NCBI RefSeq assembly: GCF_026642255.1
Contig: NZ_CP113264.1
Coordinates: forward strand, 2,418,001-2,482,000
Source of the DNA: Streptomonospora nanhaiensis
GTDB lineage: Bacteria > Actinomycetota > Actinomycetes > Streptosporangiales > Streptosporangiaceae
Reading direction: 5' to 3'
DNA length: 64,000 bases
Below are positions 8,959-16,522 of this stretch, piece by piece. Made by a program: the position numbers and the translations under genes. The notes under the pieces were generated by a model that ran no database searches, had not been told where the DNA came from, and saw only the letters and a list, made by a program, of their open reading frames with translations. Position 1 is the stretch's first letter. Every line of letters starts with the position of its first letter.

Positions 8959-9558
8959 TCAGGCCCGCCGGGGCTCCGGCACCTCGACGCCGCCCATCCA
9001 CCGCGCCAGCCCGTCCCGGTCCACCAGGACCATGTGCTCCGCGCCCTCGCGGGCCGCGGCCTCGGTGAACCCGTTGGAGGCCACGAAGATCCCCTGGTAG
9101 CCCTCGAAGCTGCTGTTCAGGATCCCGATGAAGGCGCGGACGTCGTTCGGGGGCACGGGGTGGCGCCACCGCTTGCACTGGACCACCACCTCGCTCCCGC
9201 CGGGGGAGCGCGCGGTGATGTCCGCCCCGCCGTCGTCGGCCCCGCCGACCACGATGACCGCCGTGTAGCCGTGCACCCGCATCAGGCCCGCGACGTACTC
9301 CTCGAACTCCGTGCCGGACATCAGGTCCAGCTCCGACAGGTCGGTCCGCGCGAGCGCCCGCCTCTCCCGGGTCCTGCGCACACGGCCCACGGCCCACCAG
9401 GACAGGGCGGCCACCGCCACCGCCGCCGCGACCCACAGCAGGGGCCTCGGGGCGCTCTGGGCCACCCACGCGCCGACCATGAGCGCCACCACCGCGGCGA
9501 GCACGGCGCCGTGCCGGTGCCTCCACACGAACCGTCGTTCCCTCGTTCCGACGTCCAC
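8959..9558 (-). CDS. Membrane-anchored Mrr-type restriction endonuclease-fold protein
   Basis: 199 residues from a GTG. Two closely spaced hydrophobic helices (about 17-33 and 39-58) with a very short loop place the C-terminal domain in the cytoplasm. That domain (about 80-199) has the Mrr_cat form of the PD-(D/E)xK fold: EFEEYVAGLMRVHGYTA, then GGADI with Asp113, then VVQCKRW with Gln127 and Lys129 of the QxK variant. Mrr-like nucleases cleave modified or foreign DNA, but small two-helix versions are common in actinobacteria and their role is unclear. The ribosome site GGGAGGA lies very close to the GTG, so a start a few codons downstream is possible. Confidence 0.75.
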   Translation of the reverse strand: MDVGTRERRFVWRHRHGAVLAAVVALMVGAWVAQSAPRPLLWVAAAVAVAALSWWAVGRVRRTRERRALARTDLSELDLMSGTEFEEYVAGLMRVHGYTAVIVVGGADDGGADITARSPGGSEVVVQCKRWRHPVPPNDVRAFIGILNSSFEGYQGIFVASNGFTEAAAREGAEHMVLVDRDGLARWMGGVEVPEPRRA

Positions 9559-9829
9559 GTTCCTCCCGGGGGCAGGGTCCTCTGCCGGACCCCTTCCCCG
9601 GGAACGCCGTTCCTCACGGGGATCCGGGCCGCGGCCCTGTGGCGGTTCCCACGGAGCCGGGCGGTGCGCGACGGGACGGTCCCGGGTCCCGTCCCTGGTC
9701 CGCGGGCACCCCGGACGAAACACAGGCGTCACCGGCGGACTACCATGGCCGCGCGGTGTCGACCGGCAACGGCGGCAACCGTCCGGGGACAGTACCCACC
9801 GCCCCCGGGGCACACAAGGAAGTAGTCCG

Positions 9830-10810
9830 ATGACGGTCATCAAGAACATCGCCGACTTCGTCGGCCGGTGGTTCGCCCTGCTGGTCCTGGCCGGAGCGGC
9901 CGTGGGCCTCGCGGTCCCCGACCAGGCCGCGCTCGTCGCCCCGCACGTCTCCCTGCTCCTCGGCGTCATCATGTTCGGCATGGGCCTGACGATGCGTCCG
10001 GTCGACTTCGCGATCGTCGCCAAGCACCCCAAGGCCGTCGTCCTCGGCGTCCTCGCCCAGTACACGGTCATGCCGCTCCTGGGCTGGGGCATCGCCCACG
10101 CGCTCGGCCTGCCGCCCCTGCTGGTCGTCGGCATGGTCCTGGTGGGCTCCGCGCCCGGAGGCACCGCCTCCAACGTCATCGTCTACCTCGCCCGCGGCGA
10201 CGTGGCCCTCTCGGTGGCGATGACCTCCATCTCCACCATGCTCGCCCCGTTCGTGACCCCGCTCCTCGTGCTGGGCCTGGCAGGGTCGTCCCTGCCCGTC
10301 TCGGCCTCCGACCTCTTCCTGTCGATCCTCCAGGTGGTCCTCTTCCCGGTCGTCGCCGGTCTGCTGCTGCGCATGGCGGCGAAGCGGTTCGTGGAGAGGA
10401 TCCTGCCGGTCCTGCCGCTGGTGTCGGTCGTGGGCATCGTCCTCGTCGTCGCCGCGGTGGTCGGCGCCAACGCCGACGCGGTGCTGTCCACCGGACTCCT
10501 CGTCGCCCTGGCCGTGGTGCTGCACAACTCCCTCGGCCTGGGTCTGGGATACCTGGTCGGCATGGTCGGCGGGATGCCCGAGAGCGCCCGGCGCGCGGTC
10601 AGCGTCGAGGTGGGCATGCAGAACTCCGGGCTCGCCGCCGCCCTCGCGACCGCGCACTTCGCCCCGCTCGCGGCACTGCCCGCCGCGCTCTTCTCCGTGT
10701 GGCACAACCTGTCGGGCGCGCTCGTCGCGACCTACTGGGCCCGGCGCGCGCCCCGCGACGCGGCCGGCACGGAGGAGGCCGCTTCCACGGAGGCGTCGCC
10801 CCGGGACTGA
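9830..10810 (+). CDS. Bile acid:sodium symporter family (SBF/BASS) transporter
   Basis: 326 residues, with AAGGAAG before the ATG. Eight to nine hydrophobic segments fill the chain from about residue 12 to 300. The family's polar signatures are present: MFGMGLTM after the second helix, GSAPGGTASNVIVYLARGD in the middle, and VEVGMQNSGLAAALA near the end. The last two form the crossed, ion-binding discontinuous helices. BASS proteins couple Na+ to uptake of organic anions such as pantoate, pyruvate or steroids; the substrate is not predictable. Single gene, with a shared terminator downstream. Confidence 0.9.
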   Translation: MTVIKNIADFVGRWFALLVLAGAAVGLAVPDQAALVAPHVSLLLGVIMFGMGLTMRPVDFAIVAKHPKAVVLGVLAQYTVMPLLGWGIAHALGLPPLLVVGMVLVGSAPGGTASNVIVYLARGDVALSVAMTSISTMLAPFVTPLLVLGLAGSSLPVSASDLFLSILQVVLFPVVAGLLLRMAAKRFVERILPVLPLVSVVGIVLVVAAVVGANADAVLSTGLLVALAVVLHNSLGLGLGYLVGMVGGMPESARRAVSVEVGMQNSGLAAALATAHFAPLAALPAALFSVWHNLSGALVATYWARRAPRDAAGTEEAASTEASPRD

Positions 10811-10822
10811 CCCGCAGCGGCA

Positions 10823-10864
10823 CGGGCGGAGGTCCTCCGGGCACCGACCGGGGTCCTCCGCCCG
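10823..10864. terminator. Bidirectional terminator
   Basis: A 10-bp perfect stem (10823-10832 with 10855-10864) around a 22-base loop lies between converging genes. Confidence 0.6.
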
Positions 10865-10873
10865 GCGGCCCCG

Positions 10874-11806
10874 CTACGACGCGGCGGCGTGGGCGATGGC
10901 CTGGGCACTGCCCCGCAGCATGTTCCGGCTGATCCACCGGAGCATGCGGTTGGCGATCCGGCCCCGCACGGCGTTGGGCCAGTCCATGAGCAGGTGCAGT
11001 CGGGCGTGGTCGCCGACCGGTTCGACGACGATCCGGACCCTGCGGGGGGTCTCGGAGTCCGGGTCCCGCGTCCAGGTGACCTCGCGGTCGGGGGCGCTGT
11101 GCGTGACGGACTCCCGGCTTGTCTGCCCCGACATGGCGGTCAGCTCCACGACACCGCCGCCGAGCTGCCGCGACGACACGGCGGACGGCTCCCACTCGCT
11201 CCGGCGCTCCGGGTCGCTGACCAGCTCCCAGACCCGTTCCGCCGACACGGGCACCTCGAGGTCGTAGGTCGTGTACTCCCGCCCCTCGGGCGGCTGACCG
11301 TCGAGGTGGGAGCCGTCCGCCGGGGACGGCTCGGGGGCCTCCACCGGCTCGTCGAGGTCGCGCCGGAACTTGTCGGTGTCCACGTCCAGCTGGTCCAGCA
11401 GCCTGCGCACCCGGCCGCCCTCGTCGTCGATCAGCGCCGCGAGCAGGGCTGCGTCGCCCCCGCTCCACGGGCAGTCGGTCTCGATCTCCTCCAGGCGGGG
11501 GTTGAGCGGAAGGAGCCCTGGCTGCCCACCACCTGAGGGGGGCGGCACGGGCGCGTCGATCCCGAGCAGGGCGAGATCCTCGCGGAGGATCCCGTCGATC
11601 GCCGAGCGTCCCTCGGACAGGTTCACCCCGGCGTTCATGAGCAGACGGGCGCCCGGGCCGCCGTTGACGAGTATCCCCAGGAGCAGGTGCTCGAAGCCCA
11701 CCTCGTACCGGCCCGCGCGCGCCGCCTCACGGCTCGCGGCCTCCTGGATCGCGGCCCGGTCGTAACTCCTGCTGAGCAGACCCTGCTTCGGTGACGGGTT
11801 CGTCAT
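10874..11806 (-). CDS. Clp N-terminal domain plus SRPBCC domain protein
   Basis: 310 residues. Residues about 15-165 match the double Clp_N repeat (EAASREAARAGRYEVGFEHLLLGIL, later DAALLAALIDDEGG), normally the substrate-adaptor domain of ClpC/ClpB; no ATPase follows. A Pro/Asp-rich linker leads to a C-terminal SRPBCC/START-like ligand pocket (about 175-310: EVPVSAERVWELVSDPERRSEW). The ATG overlaps the stop of the small HTH gene by four bases (ATGA), so the two are translationally coupled. The fusion suggests a ligand-sensing adaptor, but function is unknown. Confidence 0.8.
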   Translation of the reverse strand: MTNPSPKQGLLSRSYDRAAIQEAASREAARAGRYEVGFEHLLLGILVNGGPGARLLMNAGVNLSEGRSAIDGILREDLALLGIDAPVPPPSGGGQPGLLPLNPRLEEIETDCPWSGGDAALLAALIDDEGGRVRRLLDQLDVDTDKFRRDLDEPVEAPEPSPADGSHLDGQPPEGREYTTYDLEVPVSAERVWELVSDPERRSEWEPSAVSSRQLGGGVVELTAMSGQTSRESVTHSAPDREVTWTRDPDSETPRRVRIVVEPVGDHARLHLLMDWPNAVRGRIANRMLRWISRNMLRGSAQAIAHAAAS

Positions 11807-12048
11807 CCTTGTCCTCTTTCGGTCGCTTCGATATGACGCAGCCGTTTCCCGTACTTCTTGTGGACGGCCTGACGGGTCACCCCGAGTGCGGCGGCGATGG
11901 AGGACCACGACTCGCCCGAGCGCAGAGCCTCCTCGACCTGCCGCAGTTCCAGGGAGTCGACCACCGCGCGCAACGAGGCGACGGCGCGCAGCCCCTGTAC
12001 GGGGGTCGACGTGTCCGATGCGACGGCTGCCAGTTCTACCGCGTCCAT
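11803..12048 (-). CDS. Small helix-turn-helix regulator
   Basis: 81 residues. The C-terminal half holds a clear HTH: WSSIAAALGVTRQAVHKKYG (about 48-68), similar to the sigma-70 region 4 and AsnC/LuxR-like recognition helices of small actinobacterial regulators. The promoter immediately upstream leaves almost no 5' leader, so the message is probably leaderless and no ribosome site is expected. Two palindromic CAACCT-AGGTTG sites overlap that promoter, which suggests autoregulation. It is coupled by ATGA overlap to the Clp_N-SRPBCC gene. Confidence 0.85.
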   Translation of the reverse strand: MDAVELAAVASDTSTPVQGLRAVASLRAVVDSLELRQVEEALRSGESWSSIAAALGVTRQAVHKKYGKRLRHIEATERGQG

Positions 12049-12050
12049 GC

Positions 12051-12096
12051 TGTCAACCTAGGTTGCGCGACCTTGACTGTCAACCTGGGTTGCGCG
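12051..12096 (-). promoter_or_regulatory. Promoter with twin palindromic operators, leaderless start
   Basis: On the minus strand, TTGACA (12083-12078), a 17-base spacer and TAGGTT (12060-12055) end seven bases before the ATG at 12048, so transcription should begin at or next to the start codon. Two 19-base direct repeats (12051-12069 and 12078-12096, 18 of 19 identical, 27 bases apart) each contain the palindrome CAACCTAGGTTG (12054-12065; the second copy, at 12081-12092, has one change). They cover both the -10 and -35 boxes, a layout expected for repression by a dimer bound on one face. Confidence 0.75.
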
Positions 12097-12307
12097 TGTG
12101 TGCCGGTGCACGTCCGTGCAGCCGGGAAGGAGGGCGCTCCGGGTGTCATGGGGTCGAAAACGCCCAAAGGAACTGTTCTGTCGCCCTCGGTGCCGAAGCG
12201 CTACCCGTGTCGGACGGGGTTCATGTGTCCTCCACATGGCCTGAACCGGACACGGCTCTTCCTGTGATCGGCGCACGACCCAGCGTGATTGTTGTCAGGC
12301 TTCGTGT

Positions 12308-12583
12308 ATGCCTGAGCAACGACGTCCGCTCTTCATCCCCTGCTCCGGGTTCCTCGCGCTCGCCCTCACCGCAGCCCTGGGAAACCCGCACGTGCTCCTC
12401 GCCCCCTGCGCGCCTCCCACGCAGACCGCCGCCCCGGCCCCCGTCCCCGCCGACGAACGGGAGACGGCCGCCCGCCGCCGGGCCCGCGGCGGACACGACC
12501 GCGTCCGCGCGCTCACCCGCTGCCCCCGGCCCCCGAAGCGCCCCCTGGGCCGGGTCCCGCACCCCCGCTGCCACTTCGACTGA
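12308..12583 (+). CDS. Small protein with hydrophobic N-terminus, unknown
   Basis: 91 residues. Third codon positions are almost all G or C, so the frame looks truly coding. After a short basic start, residues about 8-33 are hydrophobic (FIPCSGFLALALTAALG), a signal peptide or single anchor, followed by a Pro/Ala stretch and a very Arg-rich, Cys-containing tail. No ribosome site is obvious. Family not recognised. Confidence 0.45.
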   Translation: MPEQRRPLFIPCSGFLALALTAALGNPHVLLAPCAPPTQTAAPAPVPADERETAARRRARGGHDRVRALTRCPRPPKRPLGRVPHPRCHFD

Positions 12584-13274
12584 CCCCCACCCAGACGTCG
12601 GCGCCCGGGGCCGTGGCGGACCCGGGCGCCGGCCCCCAGGGGGTGCCACGGTGCGCCGACAAAGCGCCCTCAGACCTCCGGCCCCGGGACAGCGCAGGCG
12701 TCGGCTCGGCGAAGTCGGCCCTGCCCGGGCCGCCCGCCGCCGGGTGGCGGGCCCCGGCCGCGTACGTGCCCTCCAGTACTGCCACGCCGTCTGTCGGTGT
12801 CGTCGTCATCCCACCACCCGGCCCGCAGGGACCGCGCGTGTGCCGGCGGCGATCGGACACCGCGTTCGGAGGAGGACCGGTTCCGCCGCTCCGCCCGCCC
12901 CGAACCCCGGATGTCGACCCCCGCCCCGACCGAGAGAGAAGATGCGGGGGAACCGCATAGAAGTCGGGGTTCTGACACGAACACCCTTCGGGCCTGTGAG
13001 CTGCACTGTCAGCGCCGTGAGCCTGTTCGACCGTGGAACGAACACCCGACGGACAGGCCGACCCCCGCTGACAGGGCGACTCCGTCAGCGGGCCGTTGGC
13101 CGGGCAGGGAGCGTGCGTGTGCGTCCTCGGGTCAGCCCCGGCCGGGAGGTGCAGGCCAGGCCCCGGAGGTCGGTAACACGGGGCCGCGGCCGTGACCGGC
13201 CGACCCTCACGCGCTGCCATCGAAACACCTGCAGCGGGCCTGCGCGGAGTCGGACACCGCGCCGTGCAGTGCGG
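12584..13274. other. Apparently non-coding gap
   Basis: About 690 bases with no convincing gene on either strand. A minus-strand frame starting with MTTTPTDGVAVLEGTY near 12809 and ending at 12513 has fair codon bias but a poor ribosome site and overlaps the preceding gene tail to tail, so it is left unannotated. This gap marks the left edge of the defence island. Confidence 0.4.
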
Positions 13275-14159
13275 TCAGGTGAGCAGCACCGCCATCAGGA
13301 CGAGGCCGACGAGCAGGCCCAGGAAAGCGGCTTGCCACGGGAGGACGCGCCAGCGCCCGACCGATGCCGTGTGCGTCCCCCGTCCGCTTCGCTCTCTGAG
13401 CCGTGCGAGCTCCGACAGGGCTTCGGCTGCACGCCGCTCCTCGTTCTGGGCCCGCTCCCGGTGGAGGTCGCGCTGGTCGGCCAGTTCTGCCACCGTCCGC
13501 TCGAGCTCCTGTTGGACCTGTAGGAGTTCGCTCTCCCGGGCCTCTGCCTCCTGACGCGCACGGACGAGCTCGTCACGCGTTCCGGCGACGCGCCGCTCTT
13601 CCTCCTGCGCCCACTCGTAGTGGAGATCGCGTTGCTGCGAGAGTTCCGTGATCTCCCTCCGAAGAACCTCGTTGCGCTGCAGCTCCGACTCCGCCCGTGC
13701 GAAGTGCAGCATGACCTGGTCCTCCTGGAGTTCGTCCCGCTCGGCCTCGACCCGCAGACGCTGCTCACGCGACTCCTTGAGCTCGCTGTGCAGCTGTTCG
13801 ATCCTGTGGAGAGCATGCGTGCGCTCCTCTTCCAGGTGGGCGATGCGTCGGCGCAGGAGGCCGTGTTCGGTCGCCGAGTTCTTGCGGTGTTCCTCCAACT
13901 GATGCCGGAGGGAGGAGACCTCCCCCGCCAGCTGCCCCGCCCGGAGCGTCTCGGCTCCGAGGGTGGCGAGGAGTTCCCGTTCCTCGTCGTCCAGACCTTC
14001 CCGTTTCCGGGTCAATACGGTGATCTGCTGGTAGTACACGCCGCCGTCGATGTCACGCGCCATCACGGTCGGACTGTGGATGTCCCCGTGCAACCGGTTC
14101 TCGCTGCCGGAGGACTGCCCGGCCCCCCGGGCCTTTCCTGTCTCGTCTGGTTCGGGCAT
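13275..14159 (-). CDS. Tail-anchored long coiled-coil protein of a defence-type operon
   Basis: 294 residues. The N-terminal part is disordered and holds HGDIHSPTVMARDIDGGVYY (about 24-43), which resembles the Gly/His-rich HG-x-VVQA-x-I-x-GGVH motif found in many actinobacterial NTPase/TPR conflict proteins. Residues about 50-260 are almost uninterrupted heptad helix rich in Glu, Arg, Leu and Gln, with an internally repeated segment (Q/D-QRDLH-x-E/R-A/W-x-EERR occurs twice). A single hydrophobic helix (about 276-293) forms a C-terminal membrane tail. It is the last gene of an operon: its start lies 42 bases after the DUF262 stop. Role unknown; scaffold or membrane effector is inference. Confidence 0.8.
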   Translation of the reverse strand: MPEPDETGKARGAGQSSGSENRLHGDIHSPTVMARDIDGGVYYQQITVLTRKREGLDDEERELLATLGAETLRAGQLAGEVSSLRHQLEEHRKNSATEHGLLRRRIAHLEEERTHALHRIEQLHSELKESREQRLRVEAERDELQEDQVMLHFARAESELQRNEVLRREITELSQQRDLHYEWAQEEERRVAGTRDELVRARQEAEARESELLQVQQELERTVAELADQRDLHRERAQNEERRAAEALSELARLRERSGRGTHTASVGRWRVLPWQAAFLGLLVGLVLMAVLLT

Positions 14160-14201
14160 CGCTTCCTCGTCGGACCGGGGGCGGATCAGGCGTGCAAGAT
14201 G

Positions 14202-16475
14202 TCAGGCGTCGAGGAAGCGGTGCCCGAACTGCTCCAGCCTGGTCCGGGCCCGGTTCAGCTCCTCCTCGGTGAACAGCGGTGAGAACTCCGGCTGAAGGAC
14301 CAGCGCCTCCACCGTCAGGTCCAGCCGTCCCCTCTCCCACAGGTTCGCGAACCCGTCCGAGACCGCAGGGGCGTGCAGCAGCTTGCGCGCCGTGCCCAGT
14401 GGGCCCAGATCCGAGAGCATGCCCAGGAAGAACGACGCGGTGTAGTCCGCCTCGGCCTTTCCGCGCTCGTAGACTGAGAGCATTGCACGGCCGAAGTCGG
14501 CGGTCACAGGGTTGTCCGCCGGAGCCTCCCCCTGCGCCCGTGCCTCCTCCGCAGGCTCGCCCGCCGCGTCCTGGTCGCGCCGGTTCACGAACCCCAGCAG
14601 TGAGTCCACCGAAGTGAACACCTCGTAGCCCAGTTCCTGCAGCCTCGGCAGGTCCGCCTGGTCGGGGTCCAGTTCGAGCACCACCGGCTTGCCCCAGCCG
14701 TGCTGGAGGCCGTCCGGCCAGAAGGCCTCGGCCACCGCGATCACCTGCCCCCGCTCGGGGTCGCTGATCGAGGCGTCCAGCTCGGGCTCGGCGTACCCCA
14801 GACGCAGCAGTTCGTCCACCATCTCCCGAACCTGCATGGACCGGGCATCGTCCGGTTCGCCGGCGACCACAACGACCGGCCTCAGCGGTTCCACCGCTTC
14901 GGCGGTGGAGTCGGAGCCCGAGGCGAGCTCGGACAGGAAGGAGTCGGCCGCGTCGGCCAGCAGCTCCCGGCGCGCTGCCAGGAAGTCCAGGTAGTTCTCG
15001 ACCTTCCACAGGTCGGGGTCCATCGGGATCCACTGCGAGGCCAGCACACCGGGGTGGCGCTCCTCCACCTCCGGGAAGTACTCCTCGGGGTGGCGGTCGG
15101 AGATCTCCAGGTTGGTCTGCTGGGTGAGGAAGCAGAAGTTGGCGAGGGCGTTGACGTGACCGCGCTCGTAGGAGTCTCGCAGGGCCCGCTTGGGGAAGAC
15201 GTGGTGGACCTGGAGCGAGGACAGCTTGCCCAGCAGTTCCGCCTTCAGCTCCAGGCCGCTGCCGAAATCGCGTGCCCCCTTGACCCGGGTGAGCATGTAC
15301 AGCAGGGGGTAGAACCGCGACCCCTTCGTGGAGCCCTCGAAGTCGTGGGAATGCACTTCGAGGCTTCCGCCCCGGGCCCGCTCCAGGTTGGCGATCAGGC
15401 CGTCCACGCCGGACTCGGCGACGGTGTCGTAGTCCTGCTGCCAGTAGGTCTCGGTCGATCCGGCGTAGCGCCCCCACAGGGCGCTGTGGACGTACCAGAA
15501 CAGCACACGGTCCCGGTGGCCGGCGTCCGTGAAGCGCCCGCCGTTGAGCTCCAGCAGCCTGGAGGCGACCGGGATTGCCGCACGCCCCATCAGAACCCGG
15601 TCGTGGTCCAGTCCCAGGCGGCCCGACACCGCGTCCAGGAACGTGCCGACGTGGTCGACCGAACCCGAGAGGGCCTGCTGGAACTGCTCGGTGGACACCT
15701 TCTCCAGGGCGTCGAACAGGGCGCGTCCGGACGCGACCGCATTCGCGTTGCGCAGCAGCCAGTCCAGGCTGAAGGAGAAGCCCGCCTCCTCCCAGCGCGC
15801 CAGGGCTCCGCGCATGGACGAGCGCGCCTCCGGCCACTGCGAGCACAGCTTGGCCAGCGCCAGGTCGCCCTTGGACAGCTTGGTCCCGCCGGAGTTCACC
15901 CGGTTGAAGATGTCCACGACCTCGTCGACGGTCCGCTCCGCGCCGGTGATCTTCTCCTGCGGGAAGTCCTTCTCGGTGATCTGGCTCAGCCGGTTGAGCC
16001 GCTCCAGGTACAGCCTCGCTTCGGCCGGATTCTCGGAGAAGCGGGTCAGGAAGGACACCGGGCCGTTCTGGAAGAGCTCGGTGACCGCCACCCAGTGCGG
16101 GTCCCCGTTCATGAGGTTGGCCTGGTAGAAGCGGAACTTCTCCGTGTCCACGTTGAAGTACAGGCCGGTGAACGCCCTGGCGTTGCCCTCGAAGAACGCG
16201 GGTGCCCGCCCCCGGACCACCCCGTACAGCGAGGTGACCCGCTGCTGACCGTCCAACAGGAGCAGGTGGGTGCCGCTTCCCACCAGGCCCCCGCGCACCG
16301 CCATGTCGTCGGCCGAGGTCTCCCACAACAGCAGGCTGCCCACGGGGTGACCCCTGTACAGCGACAGCATGAGTCCTCGCACCTGGTCCTGGTTCCATAC
16401 GTAGCCGCGCTGGAACTCGGGCAGCAGGACGGTTCCGGAGTCGATCTGGTCGAGGAGCGTGGACAGTTTCGCCAT
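14202..16475 (-). CDS. GmrSD-like DUF262/HNH protein
   Basis: 757 residues. The N-terminal DUF262 (ParB/Srx-like) domain has LLPEFQRGYVWN (about 17-28) and LLLLDGQQRVTSLYG (about 71-85), the DGQQR nucleotide-binding signature. A helical middle leads to an HNH-like endonuclease segment, LQVHHVFPKRAL (about 421-432), followed by NALANFCFLTQQTN. The remaining 300 residues are acidic and unassigned. This arrangement matches GmrS-GmrD type IV enzymes and their relatives such as BrxU, which cut modified phage DNA using an NTP. The start gives the canonical family N-terminus, but its ribosome site is weak. It lies 47 bases after the helicase gene, in one operon. Confidence 0.85.
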   Translation of the reverse strand: MAKLSTLLDQIDSGTVLLPEFQRGYVWNQDQVRGLMLSLYRGHPVGSLLLWETSADDMAVRGGLVGSGTHLLLLDGQQRVTSLYGVVRGRAPAFFEGNARAFTGLYFNVDTEKFRFYQANLMNGDPHWVAVTELFQNGPVSFLTRFSENPAEARLYLERLNRLSQITEKDFPQEKITGAERTVDEVVDIFNRVNSGGTKLSKGDLALAKLCSQWPEARSSMRGALARWEEAGFSFSLDWLLRNANAVASGRALFDALEKVSTEQFQQALSGSVDHVGTFLDAVSGRLGLDHDRVLMGRAAIPVASRLLELNGGRFTDAGHRDRVLFWYVHSALWGRYAGSTETYWQQDYDTVAESGVDGLIANLERARGGSLEVHSHDFEGSTKGSRFYPLLYMLTRVKGARDFGSGLELKAELLGKLSSLQVHHVFPKRALRDSYERGHVNALANFCFLTQQTNLEISDRHPEEYFPEVEERHPGVLASQWIPMDPDLWKVENYLDFLAARRELLADAADSFLSELASGSDSTAEAVEPLRPVVVVAGEPDDARSMQVREMVDELLRLGYAEPELDASISDPERGQVIAVAEAFWPDGLQHGWGKPVVLELDPDQADLPRLQELGYEVFTSVDSLLGFVNRRDQDAAGEPAEEARAQGEAPADNPVTADFGRAMLSVYERGKAEADYTASFFLGMLSDLGPLGTARKLLHAPAVSDGFANLWERGRLDLTVEALVLQPEFSPLFTEEELNRARTRLEQFGHRFLDA

Positions 16476-16522
16476 GGGGCAGTCTTTCGTTTCGGGGGAG
16501 GAGGGGCGAGGGGCGTGGAGCG

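Noticed and set aside
12513-12832. Minus-strand small ORF starting MTTTPTDG
   Set aside because: Reasonable codon bias but poor ribosome site, no family and tail overlap with the plus-strand small gene; not enough support.
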